Positions 1-13,000 of a DNA stretch of 64,000 nt are shown here, one piece after another. The stretch is taken from assembly GCF_037975245.1 (NCBI RefSeq), contig NC_092580.1:2702501-2766500 (forward strand), in the 5' to 3' direction. Each line of letters begins with the position of its first letter. Positions within the stretch are counted from its first letter, which is position 1. The stretch comes from Apostichopus japonicus (taxonomy: Eukaryota > Echinodermata > Holothuroidea > Aspidochirotida > Stichopodidae). Below the pieces are notes generated by a model. That model ran no database searches and was not told the origin of the DNA. It worked only from the letters and a program-made list of their open reading frames with translations. The position numbers and the translations under genes were made by a program.

Positions 1-1815
1 CACAAACAGTAGGCCTAATCCATAAAAGGCTAATGGCTGCCACCGTCAAGGACTTCAGTAGATACAAATGTCTACAGAAGGTAGATCAATTTTAATGTAT
101 AACATAGGCTACTGATAGAGTTGAGAGTGGTTCATTGTAACGACCCGAAATACAAATAAGGCCGTGCACCGAAGCGGCATTCCGCGAAATGCTCAAATAC
201 GCTAACGATACCTCGGTTAGCTTTGCACTAAACTTCATCATATTTTCACCGTTGCAATAATAATAATGTGACCTTCAACTTTACCAGTTACGTCTTTGCT
301 TGTCTTCAATCAACCATGAACAGCTCCTGCACTATAAAATTGCGATGTCTTTGTTATCCGCCCTTCTTGCTTTGACAACCTACATTTTAATATCCCAGGG
401 TTTCTCCGCCTGACTATGAGTCACACTTCAAAACATCAACGGTGTAGTCAACTTGTTTAGGCCCAATAAACTTTTAGTACGTTATTTATATTTTCTTTAT
501 CTCTTTACATGATAACGATATCCTGTTTTAGAAACAAGACATGCTTGGTTAATCCAAGTGATGACCCAAACAGTGCAGGCGTACGTATATAGCCCATGCA
601 TGTAGCACACGTTGGATGTATGAATTGGTCCGCCTCACAGTATATAGGGAAATCTTCATACTTATCTTATTATAAGTCAAACAAGTCCTTAAAGTTCTTT
701 CTCTTTTTTCTTCTTTATCGGCCGATGAAACAATTATTTCGAGATAAGTCTAATCATATTTATATCTCTTTTTTCACATTGCCGTCCTTTCAAATTTACT
801 GTAGATATTATAATACGTTTAGTGAAGGTCGGCCAAAGTTTGGATGATTGGTAAGTTTCAGCAGAGAGTTAACATTCCCTGATTATCAAGTGAGGTATTT
901 TATCGTGACTGACACTTATATAAACCACACTTTTGCTGTGTACTATGATTTAAGAGACATTTATTGAAGAATAAATTGTTACTCGAAGCAATTATTTTTC
1001 ATATTGGTGCCTAACATCTCGAAGTATGAAAACATACCGGAATAAAACACAAAAACTTAAGCTGAATTAGATCATCCATACTAAATGAGTGTGAACAGAT
1101 GCTCAAAGCGAATTTTCATATTGGGGCCTAACGTCTCGAAGTATGAAAACATACCGGAATAAAACACAAAAACTTAAGTTGAATTAGATCATCCATACTA
1201 AATGAGTGTGAACAGATGCTCAAAGCGAATAGAGATACCAAATTATGTATCTTGGCAATGGACATACTTTCATAATTTGTCTAGAGGGGCCGAGGCTGAA
1301 CCCTCAAATCTTAGACATTCAATGAGTAGAAATTAAAATACCAAGAAATCTGTACACACACGCTACTGTAGAAAGGAATTTCCCAGGCACGGTACAAAAA
1401 AAAAAAGGTCAAAAAAGGTTTTACCAAGTAGTACCCGATTCTGTCAACAACTTCATTGTTTGTTATAGGCCCTAGTAGCTCAATACCATGTACCGTGATA
1501 GGAGTCAAGTGTTTAGTGTATGGAACACCATGGATAATGAAAGGGAGAGTCCGTGTTCACCGACCCCAAAAAGAACCAGTCTACTCGAAAAGAAGAACAG
1601 AAGAATAAGAGAACAAAGCAAAACAGATTACTTTAAGACAAACGACAGTGTGAATGATTGATAGTGTCAGAATTACTGAACTGTTATATCTAAATTGGGA
1701 TGCTACGTCGAAATCTAATTATAGGTACCGCACCACAATTAGAGTAGTGTACATCCGCTCAAAGGGTTATCCGTCAGAGAAAAGAGGTAAAAGTACCTAG
1801 TAAGGTAAAACTTGT
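1..1815. other. gene-free flank upstream of the tandem array
   Basis: No open frame here resembles a protein, and no splice-bounded exon matching the downstream family is visible. The only structure seen is the 117-bp tandem duplication at 997-1230. Similarity to the repeat units begins abruptly near 1816, so this is single-copy sequence beside the array. Confidence 0.6.
997..1230. repeat. 117-bp direct tandem duplication (two units)
   Basis: Two nearly identical copies of a 117-bp unit lie back to back. The motif CTCGAAGTATGAAAACATAC recurs 117 bp apart, and both copies end with CTCAAAGCGAAT at 1113 and 1230. Only a few substitutions separate them, so the duplication is fairly recent. No coding content is evident. 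Confidence 0.85.
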
Positions 1816-2000
1816 TTAAGCAAGTTATTAGTTACTGTCATCGTTTGTTCTACATGCCTTTATATGAAAGAGCATAATTTAAAGTACTACTGGTGTGAAA
1901 ATAGGGAGGATCGAAGGTGATATAAACCATTTTAGAAAATCTTTGGTTAAATGTTGATATTACTCCGAGCGAGCAGATGGAAGGGTGGGGGTTCAGTATG

Positions 2001-2198
2001 CTAAACTTGCTCCTCTTCTAGCTCAAAATCTAAACGGTCATGATGTGGAAGTTTGCAAATGCCATGATAGGCCAAGATCTCAGTTATCATGTGGTGGGTA
2101 GGATATACCAGCTGAAATGGTTTGGCAATGTATGCTTTATTCATGTACCCCTCTTGTAGTTGTTTATTTATTTGATTTAGAAAGAAAGTAAATTGCAC
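2001..2198 (-). other. short open frame conserved in all three units (possible exon or repeat relic)
   Basis: A 65-codon minus-strand frame ending HHDRLDFELEEEQV is kept open at the same place in all three units (also 17071-17268 and 30196-30393) with only a few amino-acid changes. The same HHDRLD stretch, in a sequence that soon hits a stop, recurs at about 44800-44830, which suggests a dispersed repeat rather than a gene. An AG at the CTACAAG just before the GYMNKAY codons could act as a 3' splice site. I do not recognise the peptide. Confidence 0.25.
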
Positions 2199-2809
2199 GA
2201 TCCTTGGCTAATCTGCTGCATCAAGGTACGCACTGCCAGTCCAAGTACATATACAGCGCCAACAGAGCGCCGGTTGGAATAACCGGTTGCAAGAATTTCA
2301 ACCAGTATTTACTTCCCATGCGGTTTACCGTGCTCAAATTTGGTTAAGACTTTCACATCCAGTGTGTAAATTTTAACCAGTTACATTGTTTAATATGTTT
2401 TAAAATTTCAACCCGTAGTAAATCAAACGACCCCCGACTTATAGCCTACCAATACATTACAGGACCTTGTACTCTCACTACGAGGAATCTATGTACATAT
2501 CATAAGTACGTGGTTCAATGTGTGATTTCTGTGGTAATCGACTTACTCCTGGCCTTACAGCGATTGTTTTACTTTGGGGATACCCAGTTTCTGTTAATTG
2601 AATCAAGTTAACGATCCAACAAAGCTAAATAAATCAATTTTCAATGAGTTTTCTTGTCGGAGGGAGGCTTCGAAAACAGTATTTCCCAATCACTGAAAAT
2701 ACAAAGAATGTCACTGCAGGACACGGTCAGTGACCTACTGTTTCAAAATAATTGGTATAGAAACAGGTGCGTATCCAGGGGGGGCGTTGGGGGCGCGCGC
2801 CCCCCGGGT

Positions 2810-2928
2810 AAGAAAAAGAGGAGAGAAAAAAAAGAGAAGAAAAAAGGAAAAAAGAGGGGAAAAAGAGGAGGAGAGGAAGGAAGGGAAAAGAAAAAGAAGA
2901 AAGAGAGAAGAAGGAGAAAAGGAGGGAG
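2810..2928 (+). repeat. uninterrupted 119-nt polypurine tract
   Basis: All 119 bases on the plus strand are A or G, and the tract continues with few pyrimidines to about 2972. It lies just inside the left end of the 2.2-kb transposon. It opens artificial lysine/glutamate/arginine-rich frames on the plus strand and serine/phenylalanine-rich ones on the minus strand, which are not genes. Confidence 0.9.
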
Positions 2929-3299
2929 TAAAAGAAAAACGCGAAGACACCGGGAAGAGAAAGAGGAACAGTGACATCATTACAGCGCTGAAGGGTAGCC
3001 AGTGACGGATCAATGATTTCGTAAAAGTGTGCCTCACCCTACCCCTTACACCGACAACTCCATTTTTTTGACGTTTCCATTTTCCTCTCTCACTAATGAT
3101 CTATATATATACTATATATGGTCTATCATAACGCGTGTGTAGAATTGTGCTATGAAACCAAATGTGGCTGGTCTCGAACTCGACCGTGTCGTCGGGGAAC
3201 ATGACGCATTTTGGGATGGGGGCGACCGCCCCCCCCCCCCATTCAGCATTTTTTTAAATGATATCGCTAAGTAATTTCAAAATAGAAAGTGCTTAGATG

Positions 3300-3500
3300 C
3301 AACTTACAAGGCCTGGGAAGTGTCATTTCCAGCGATCTGGGAGACATTTTCGGCCAAAATTTGCTTGTACGCTTCGCGCTAACAAATGGTCCTGGGTAGT
3401 GCCATTTCCAGCGATCTGGGAGGCATTTTCTGCCAACATTTTCTTGTACGCTTCGCGACAACCTATGGTGGCGCTACGCTTAGATAATTTGCCTACAGGC
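3300..3500. repeat. roughly 100-bp subterminal transposon motif, repeated
   Basis: A motif of the form 'GCCATTTCCAGCGATCTGGG ... TTGTACGCTTCGCG ... GGTGGCGCT(A/C)CGCTTAGATA' appears twice at 3300-3490 and again near 4125-4215 and 4830-4925, in the same orientation. These look like internal or subterminal repeats of the hAT-like elements. One of them lies inside the nested 385-bp element, linking the two elements as relatives. Confidence 0.7.
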
Positions 3501-3893
3501 TTCGCCCCTCCCTTGGCAAATTCCTCGCTACGCGCCTGTTCGAATTTGTAAAGCAAACAGCAGATATCACATCATATCAGTGAGCATGAAAATGGCGTTA
3601 CAGGATGAAAATCCTCAAAACTGTCCGACTTGCCTGAAAAAATAACCAAAAATTTTCGCGCGCGAAGCGCGCTTTCAACGTGTCAATGTCAATATCATAT
3701 AAGCAAGCATCGGTTATTACATCGCATGCCATCATGTACCGTACGGTCCGTTCAAATTGCGCAGTATACCGCGGGATGCTAATGTAAACAATGACATGTC
3801 TCATGTAGATGTATAAAAAGCATGGAGGTCCAATTATGTCAAAAGTTTCTTTTACATTAGTAATGGCGAATTAGGGGCTGCACCCCCGCCGCG

Positions 3894-4278
3894 CAGTGGC
3901 GGAGCGTCCATACGGTCAGGGGGCGGGGAATGCCCCCCCCCCCCTGACGGACTCAAATGGACTGCTGGCGCCTTTTTCAGCTCTTTACCACTTTTTACTT
4001 ATTCGCGATTATTGACTTTTTTATTGCGCTCTCATCTACTTATTGACATTTGTCACATTTTGTTGGTGTAATTTGGCGATGACACCCTATTCTTCGTTTA
4101 TCTGCAAATTAGCCAGGCCCTGAAAGGGTCATTTCCGGCGATCTAGGGAGTATCTTTACTCAAAAATTGTCTGAGCGCTACGCGCCAACCAGTGGTGGCG
4201 CTCCGCTTAGATAGTGTCGAAAGCACCCCTACAGACCATTCTCGCCCCTCCTGACCAATACCCCTAGCTCCGCCACTG
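3894..4278. mobile_element. nested 385-bp hAT-type MITE
   Basis: The ends are inverted repeats of CAGTGGCGGAG. They are flanked by an 8-bp target duplication with one mismatch, CCGCCGCG at 3886-3893 and CCACCGCG at 4279-4286. CAGTGGCG ends with 8-bp duplications are the hallmark of hAT elements. It is too short to code for a transposase and sits inside the larger element at 2764-4967, so it inserted later. Confidence 0.8.
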
Positions 4279-7044
4279 CCACCGCGCCTCCTGCGCCTAT
4301 GTGTGTAGTGTTCGGTTGAAGGAAATATCTGCTATTTTTTCATTTCCTTCAACCAAGTTTTATAATAGCCGTTATAAGAGGTTTAATATTTGTACACCAA
4401 TAAATTAACTGTGTCTGAATTTTAGAAAATTTCTGACCAACATTCTGCATCACACTTCCCTCTACTCGTGCAATTTTGACCGGTCAGTTAGGGGTTGAAG
4501 GAAGTTTTTCTATATTGGTTGTCCATAGATAAAATTTTGTACAACATTATGGGTATGTTTTGAAGTGAGTTTATTCACGAGAAATGTGAATTTTCAAATT
4601 CTGAACAAATTTGGGGCTTAAAACCTTGAAAAGTGGGGCTGACGGGTATTGTGGGCGGCGACGTAGAATCACCTACAAAAGCAAAGACCCACAGGACATG
4701 CGATCAGGTCGAACATGATGTGTGCCGGGTTGACAATATTCAAAAAGGTTATGGATGGAAAAAAAAAACTATTACGAAATACTTGGTTCTCAGGCAAAAA
4801 GTGTACATCTGGTTGGTCATTTCAAGCCCGAAAAGTGCCGTTTCCGGTGATCTGGGGGGGTATCAAAACAAGAAATTTTCTTGTACGCTGCGCGCCAACC
4901 GATGGTGGCGCTCCGCTTAGATAGTAATGCGCGCCCCCCGGGTTAGAAAATCCTGGATACGCGCCTGAGAAAGGTAGCAGTTGGTGCAGGCGATACAATC
5001 ATCATATATCATAGACGGTGCTTACGTAGCCTAGCCTATCGTTCTCATACTTAACTAAAGACATAACGTTAGGCTTAGTAGTTGTGTAGTACTATGATGG
5101 TCAACACATTGGTGTGATGAACTAACTTAAAAATGAGTAGCTTGTTGTCAATTAAGATGAAAAGGTAAAGGAAATAATAAGGAATAGACAATTGGTGCTT
5201 TACTGTGTAAAAAGGGCACTGAGATGATCAATGGATATGTACATAAAACATTGTGTCTGTAAAAACAAACGAATAACATAACAGAAAATTAAGGCAGTAC
5301 TTCCTTCCATCATCTATGTGCATAATTAGCTAATGTGTATTCATAATAAGACTAGAATGAAGGAAGGACTTCCGTAGACTTTAAATATAAGTTATGATCT
5401 AGAATGGAACTTACAAACAAACGTCGCATAATTCTGGTCAATTTTTGTAAAAATTAGCACCAAATTGCATACAAAGCACATACGTTTGTAACGCACCAAC
5501 TCAATTAGCTATCACGAACGGGACTTGTACAACACCAAGTAAGTAGGTGGACTAAAATATACTCTTAATATTTCAGTTTGAAGCTTTGAAATGATTAGGA
5601 AGTTCACTTGTTTCTGATACTGAATTCGAAATAAAATGACAAGTATGTTTACATCAAGTACGTCAATGGTAACAACTGCGTCGAGATACTGAACCTATAT
5701 CTACAGTTTTGGGCACAATCAAAGAAAGTTCTGCAAATTCAACTAATTTACAAATTTACGAAATAACTTGACAATGTAATGTAATCTTACATTAAATTAC
5801 TTTGGCTAACTTTGGCAAGCTGTCGTTCCCCGTTTTTCCAGTTACCTTTACCGATCATGAAGCTTAAAAAAACTAGTAACAACGCTCTGCAGTGATTGGA
5901 AAAAGAAAGCGAAAATGTACTCGTCGCGTGTTCAGAGTTCTACGTCTGGCCACCAAACTGATAAAAGGCTTCACGTGTATGTTTAGTGTTCGGTTTATGT
6001 TAGGTTAGCAAAAACAGTCGCCGGTTCAGGGAACTGATTTTGGAGTGTACACTCACTTTTTCAACCCCACACAGAAAGTAAATATAGCGCAACCTTCAGT
6101 GTAGATCTAACTATTTACCTATAATTTGTTGCCTGAATGTGCCTCGCATTGCACCATTTCATGTTCAAAATTTTATTTTCATATTTGTTTCTGGGGGAGG
6201 ACCCCAGATCCGTACACGTGATACTGCTTAAACGAGACCAGAGCAACACCCCATCCTATTTAAAACCAGGATCGGCCCCTGGAAGATACTGGTACAAAGT
6301 TGTATGAGTGACCACAATGTCGATGAGTTGCCCAAATTCTAAAAGTCAAGTTCCTCTGGCCAATTGCGACTTGGCAGGCGTTTCAAGCACATACTGTATG
6401 CTCAATATAGTTTGCGTACGCAAACGAAAATATTCTTCGCAAAAGTGTGAAGCCCAAGAATCCAATCAGAGAATGATAAACAAGAAATTAATTTTGCACT
6501 AATGTATCATGTATACATAAGAGAAACTGTAGGTAAGCAAATCACAACGACATTACTCGGTCATATGACTTCCTTGTCCAATAAGATGATGGAATGAACA
6601 TAAAAGTGTCGTGTGCAAATACTCCACATAAATCATTCGCAGAAGTGTTAAAACAATAACAAAAATCTGAAATGAACTTCATTAGTATAAGATCTGCTAA
6701 CAAACAAATAAAACAAACTAAAATTGAAGTGAGAAAGTACAAATTCGAAATAAAGTAATATCCATGAGAGTTAGAAAATGTGGTACGTTTTACAAATCCA
6801 TTCAAAATTCAAAGAAAACACTCTCCAGAAATTCAAAATGCGGGATATGTTACACGCGATGCAGATCAATCGGTACAGCTGTAGAAATATTGCTAGGACT
6901 CAATTTGCGTTTCGTTTTTGACCTGAGGTTATGATATATCAAGACTAAAATACTAACTGCAAGCATCCCCGAAACATAACCAAACTAAGTATAGTGTAGG
7001 CTACACTTTAAAGACGCAGTCAACTAACTCTTGTACACAGTTAA

Positions 7045-10000
7045 CTATCGGCGACCTTCTTTATGTATCTCAATTAAAATTCGTTTTGCGTTTAACTTTG
7101 AGACACCCAATTCCTTGTTTAATATTTCCACGTCTAAATCATAGAGAAGCGCTCCGTCGACCCTTTCCTTTTCAAAATTCTCTGTTACGTCAGATAAGCC
7201 GATACTGCAGAGGAACTTTAACACATCTGCAACCGAACCCTCTTTAAGAGAAGAGGTTACGGGTTCGGGTTTCACGTACACGTGGTTTGACTTGATCTGT
7301 TTGTTTAACCGGGCGACTTCCTCCTCTAAGCTCGAAATTTTCAGCAAGTGTTGTCTTCTCTCCTTTTGAAGTTCCTGTAAGACAAAAAAAATTAATGTAG
7401 TTGCAAGATCGGAGCATCGTAACAAAGCATTGTTAGGTACCAGAATTTTCAGATTGTGGTGGGGGGGGGGGGGGCTGAGGTGGGGCAAGTGCATGGTTGA
7501 GTTCAGGGGCAAGGTTCAGTGCAAACTGCACATGTATATATCAGGGGCACATCAAGGGCACCCCTCTCCTTTTTTCGAAGCCGTCAATGGACATAATACT
7601 GACTATTTCTGTTCTGTTCGTTACATATAATTGAATATTGAACCTGATGCGAATGAATTTTTAACCATACCTTTCTTGTTTAAAATGAGTGATATGAAAC
7701 GGACGAATTTATACTCACCGTAATCTTTGTTCTCAATTCCATCAGATCCTGTGTGAATAGAATACAAGATGTTGGGTGAGATGGATGAGATCTTCGCAAC
7801 AGATGCTTACTGATTGAAATAAATATTGGAAAACAATATATACCTTCCAGAACCTACTGGTTTCGATATTTACGAGTGACGAGCTTACCTGTCTCCCCAC
7901 AAGCTCAGCACCTCTTTCTACAGTGCCTAGAATGAACTGGTAACATTTCAATACTGTGCACCCTCTTTGTCCAGACCTCTCCTCCGGTCAATGTCCATCC
8001 CTTCTATGAAACCACCTCCCCCTTCCCGAAGTGATCCCTATCACACACCAGGGGCAATCTCGCCTAACCTCTTAGGAGATTCTACCCTCAATCCTTTGGC
8101 TTTTGTTCCAACCAGAGAATGAGATTACCTGTACGTCATGTGCAACATAAAATGTATAATACACATTAATAAATACATATATATATACACAGCTATACAA
8201 CTCAGTAAGTTTAAATGTGCTCAATCGCAAATGGTATAATGACTTATTTTAACCATCTCTATAACCAAACATGCCAAACTTTGACTTGTAACAATATTGT
8301 TATTTTTTTTTTGTCTATGACATTATACCACATATGCGGATGGGGTGTCGGTAAGAATGAAAAGCTTACAGTTTTGTCATGTGATGGTGTATGGCTGTTC
8401 CTTCGTGGTGCTGGAACGGGCGGGTACTGTACACTATTGTACGTGTCGTCACTGTCAATTAGAAAATGAAAAATTTTGTTTCAATTAATTATTAACCTTA
8501 CTTTAATTTCATAAATGATGCAAAAAATTTCCAATCATCCCCATCTCTTTGCCGCGAATATAGTCAATATAAGACTTGTCAATTAGCCAGTAACAATTTA
8601 GTTTAGGTTGCTTGACAGCATAAGGGGTCAAGAAACTACGCTTGACCCGAGGTTCAGCAAAAAGATATCGTAACAAGAATGCTATAATCGTCGGATGGAC
8701 AACTAAAAACTCCCCTCCAAACCTACTCACTTTCTGGAAACATCGTAGGTAATTGCATAGTGCAACGGAAAGAATAGTGATGATGATTAACCCCTTTCTA
8801 TTGATTATCAAGGTAACGGTAAACATGTGTTTACTAACCATACAAAAGTGGAAAGGTTTGAGTTCTTTACCTAAATGATGCGGCTCGCCTTTGTGATGTC
8901 GCTGGTTTTCTTGAAACAGCGGGCCTTTTTTTATCACGTGGGAGAGGAGTCGGTGGTGCTGTTCCGACTGTTTCCAGTTGCTTCTCTAACGATTTTATCC
9001 GTCGTGTTTGCTCTGCGATAGTGTCATTTTTAGATTTAACCGATCCTTCAGTTAGTCTTGCTGCTAGCTCATACCCTTTTAATAAAGATACAACAAATCC
9101 TTTTTTTTCATAAAGAAAAAAAAATGAAAAGATGATGTTTGCCACACATACATAAATCCATCGGAAGATAACATGAAAATTAAAGTGAGTGTCACCCGAT
9201 TATAAAGAGCAGTTAAAAAATAATTAGAAATCCACTTAAGAAAACTAAAATGGTTTCCTTCATTGATAAAGCAATTCAAACCGGAAAAATTATCTTTATA
9301 GAAAATTCAATGAAAACAATACGTATGCACGCCATTGGCTTTTACCGTTCCCAATAACCTCGGTATATTGTAAATATTTATTTTAGCTAAAACAATAAAA
9401 AAGATCCCCTGTCATTTCCATAAGAACAAAATGTTATTTGAATTTTGAAAGGTTACAGAGTATACGAACAATTTTCTAGATCACTTCGGTTTAACGAAGA
9501 CAGCTAATGAAATTATAATAGTAGGTCTACGAAACGACGTATATACAGGGAAATATGTCATTTAGCCTACATAAATCTTAAAATGACCAATCAAATCTTT
9601 AGTTAACGTTTAAAACACCTGAGTTTGAAAATTGCAAACATTTTGTGGTTTCTTTTTTTATGGTGTTCCACCCAATGAGGTATCGGTAAGAATGAATAAC
9701 TTACACTTTGTATAATGCTACAAAATATGTTTACCCTCCAACTGATCATAATAACCTCGTACAGTTAAGAAAGGCATTCTGCAGATATGTTATAGTCTTG
9801 AAAGAAGAATCAAAGAGCCATAACAAAGTTTTTCGGAGTAGAACCACCGAAGGACTAACCTTCTTTACTATTCATCCATTCCCGCAGAACACCTAGTAGC
9901 GGCTGCGGTATGCCGGTTAGATTGGGAGGGAGCGGCGTCCGGTCAACTTCATATAACCCCAGAGTCCAATTAACTAATGGATATAATTGTGACACGCTGT

Positions 10001-13000
10001 CCGCAAGGATAGGACTTTGATCGGCGATGTACTCCACCATAACTGTTGAAGTAAGAGGGATAGCATACACTGCCTCAGCCAGGGGAACTGTGGCGATAAC
10101 CTGGGCTTCGGCTTTGCACTCTTGAAGGGTGAAACAGCAACTCTTATCCTCTGTCTTGCGAACTCTCTGAAGAACAGAAACACAAAGAAGAGCGCCAATT
10201 TCGTAAAGTGTATAGCCTGCGAAATGTTTGTCACTCACTTTAAAACATCTTCATGTACAGTTTTATCGTCAAACATCGTTTCGTCTTATGGTGCTTTAAG
10301 TGTTCCCTGAAGTTTTTTTTTACTGAGCAATCTAGTCTGTTAACAGCTGAACTGTTATACATTTCGTATTAGTACCGTATTTAAGTGAAGCTGTACATAA
10401 TACCATATACAATAATGTATAGGTTAAAACGTGTGTACTGTAGAATGATACGATACAACCAAGCTGCAATCATGTAACACCATAATATAGCGATACCATG
10501 GTAATAAAACGTCAGCAGTAACATACTGATACCGTAACAGTTTTGAATGCTTGCTTCTCAAAAAACTAACAAGTGTATACTTTTTGGTAGATCGCATAAA
10601 TATCGATCTCTTTTCTTTTAAAGACAGAACTGGCGAGTCCATTTTATTGACTACAAAACTTCTGCACATAATTTTCTTATCGGATTTAATTGAAGCGGTG
10701 TCATTTGAATCTGTGAGAGGAAGTCGGATTGGTAAAGAATAGGGGTGATTATTAATCTTGTCCTATGTTGGTGGTCCCTTGGATTCGCCACCTTTTTCAT
10801 TTTCCAGTGACAAATAAAATGTGCTTACCAATGGAAGGTCATATTTCTTCATTATTTCTGAGAGATGGAGCGGCTGCTTGGATATCATCGTGGTATACAA
10901 AGATGTCATTTTCTCAGAGAAGGCAAACTGTTTTCTTGTTATTGTACTTTTTCCAACAAGGACCTATCATAGAAAAGAAAAGATAAATCCGACCTTCAAA
11001 ACATTTCTTGGGCATGTATCCCACGATAGACCTATACTTACAAGGTGAGTTGCTCTGCATTGCAACTACGCCCCTCCCCCCCCCCCCAAACTATGCTAAA
11101 TAAAATGGAAATAAACGACCAAAGAAGATGATTATATAGATATATTTCAATTGAGTTGGAAAATTCAGAACAGTGCAAACAGGATGGATGTGGCATTGGT
11201 TGGAACGTAAACCAGGGTCCATGAATACACCATACTCCCTCCCCACTCAACCCAATAACTATCAACCTAAATTATATGTAACATGTCATTAGGTCTTGAT
11301 CCTAACTATTTATAGGTATACAGCTGAGAGGATGCAGTAAACACTTATCAGTCAAGAAAGCATGTTGTGAATGATCTTACCTTTAGTTGCCCGCGACGTT
11401 CGATGTGACTAACGTCAATAATTTCTCCTGCCTCTTGGGATTCGTCTGGGTGACCCGAAGACACTGCAGCGAGAATCCGTAAACGTTTTGGAAGAGGCTT
11501 TGATTGGATGACTTCAGCTGTACCTTGAAACACTTTGTCATCGTGATGAGGTTCTGTAAATTAATGAAATTACAAATGATTTACCACTGATGATTCAAAC
11601 ACGTGTGCGTTACATACTATGTAATCTGCATGTAGGGCGATCAGGGGCATAATTTGCTACCTGGTCAGTGACCCCACCAGCGGAGTTGTGGACTTGGAAC
11701 AAGGGGGAATCAGAGAGAAAATTTGACATTAATTCGACGTCTGCTTTATTTGTTGGTAAGACAAATATGTACCAAATAAAGATTCGGTTTGGGCTGTATT
11801 ATTTTCTCTGAAAGATATAGTGAAGTACAATGTCCAGTATTTTACAGAAAGACAAAAATGATCACTATAGATTAGATGCCAAAATTCATGATCAAAAATC
11901 CAAATATTTGGCCCTGTTGCAAAAGTGTCTACATAAGGTTTGAGGCTAAGCACAACCTTTTTAAAAGAGTTGTTCGTAATATGAGCAACTTTACTTGTAA
12001 TTACTTGTATTGTCAACTCGACACCAATTGATGCAAGCAACTCCTCATTATTTTTTGTCCAGCTGTTGTGGTTGAAAATGTGACTGGTTTAAATGTTTCG
12101 TTTCTTTCAGAAAGAAATGTTAAGGCAATACCAAGTGAAATTATGTCTTCATATACGGTTTCAGTCACATATACCATCACGTTTGATGGGACGGATTATC
12201 ATAAAAATATCAATATCATAAAAATATCAAAATTTTTGTTGTTGTGATTGGCAGTGATAGTACGGTCATTCTGTACTAGCAGATATACCAGCCATTATAG
12301 TTGATGGACACAATGTATGGCTTGTAGTAAAGTTGCATAGCACTGTTTATTCAAAGCCACATTGGAGCATATAACGTGACAGAGACAGAAAACTATCAAG
12401 TTATTTGTCCAGGTAATCTTAAAGATAACTACACTCTGCCTTCTTACACTATCAGTATGAGCGATGCTAAGGTGGTTGTGTTGAGACACTGTATATATAT
12501 ACAAGAAGAACGGTAGGTGTTACCCTAATTTATGAGTTGTCTGTGATCATAAAAAAGAGCCTGACGTAAAAGTTTAAAGATGCAGTATATGAAATGTACA
12601 TGCAAATTTTCTACCCATGCAAGTAGCCAAGAGTAGATATGCTGTAGATCATCTGCATGTCCTTGGGCAGTATTAATGCAGTGCATTTGGCGTACTGTAG
12701 ATGAATGGGCTGTTACATTTATTGCTAAAATATAACCATGTTGTCCAGTACTATAATTCTATGGGGAGTGTAGGAAAAGATGTATCCAGCCTCTCTCTCA
12801 CTTATATTGTATTTGTTATATGTTTCCTCTAATGCAGATAGTTGCTCATAAATTGATAAAATGTACAGAGTGAGAGTAATGTTGTCACCAAAGTACATTC
12901 AGAAAGTGTCCCTTGTGCACCATCCAGAGTCTGTTGAAACCTTTGAAAGAAATGTTAAGCCTTGAAGGTAGTTTCACTTTGCAATATGCTGATCCAGACT

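Larger units (their letters stand above)
2764..4967. mobile_element. non-autonomous hAT-like DNA transposon (2.2 kb) with 5-bp target duplication
   Basis: The element is defined by comparison with the empty sites in units 2 (around 17821-17841) and 3 (around 30943-30963). Its ends are 16-bp terminal inverted repeats, CAGGTGCGTATCCAGG at the left and the complement of CAGGCGCGTATCCAGG at the right. It is flanked by AGAAA at 2759-2763 and 4968-4972, which occurs once in the empty sites. CAG-starting ends are typical of hAT elements; a 5-bp duplication fits the minority hAT5-type groups. No transposase frame is present. Inside are a polypurine tract, several copies of a roughly 100-bp subterminal motif, and a second nested element. 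Confidence 0.85.

Noticed and set aside
2654-3037. Lysine/arginine-rich plus-strand and serine/phenylalanine-rich minus-strand frames
   Set aside because: Low-complexity translation of the polypurine tract inside a transposon.
6542-6805. Hydrophobic minus-strand frame present in all units (also 19360-19623 and 32529-32819)
   Set aside because: AT-rich 3' flank with no family resemblance, a length-changing insertion in unit 3, and no splice or start context.
8509-8937. Minus-strand frame of 142 codons
   Set aside because: It is an out-of-phase reading of exon 5 running into the following intron; it is interrupted in units 2 and 3.
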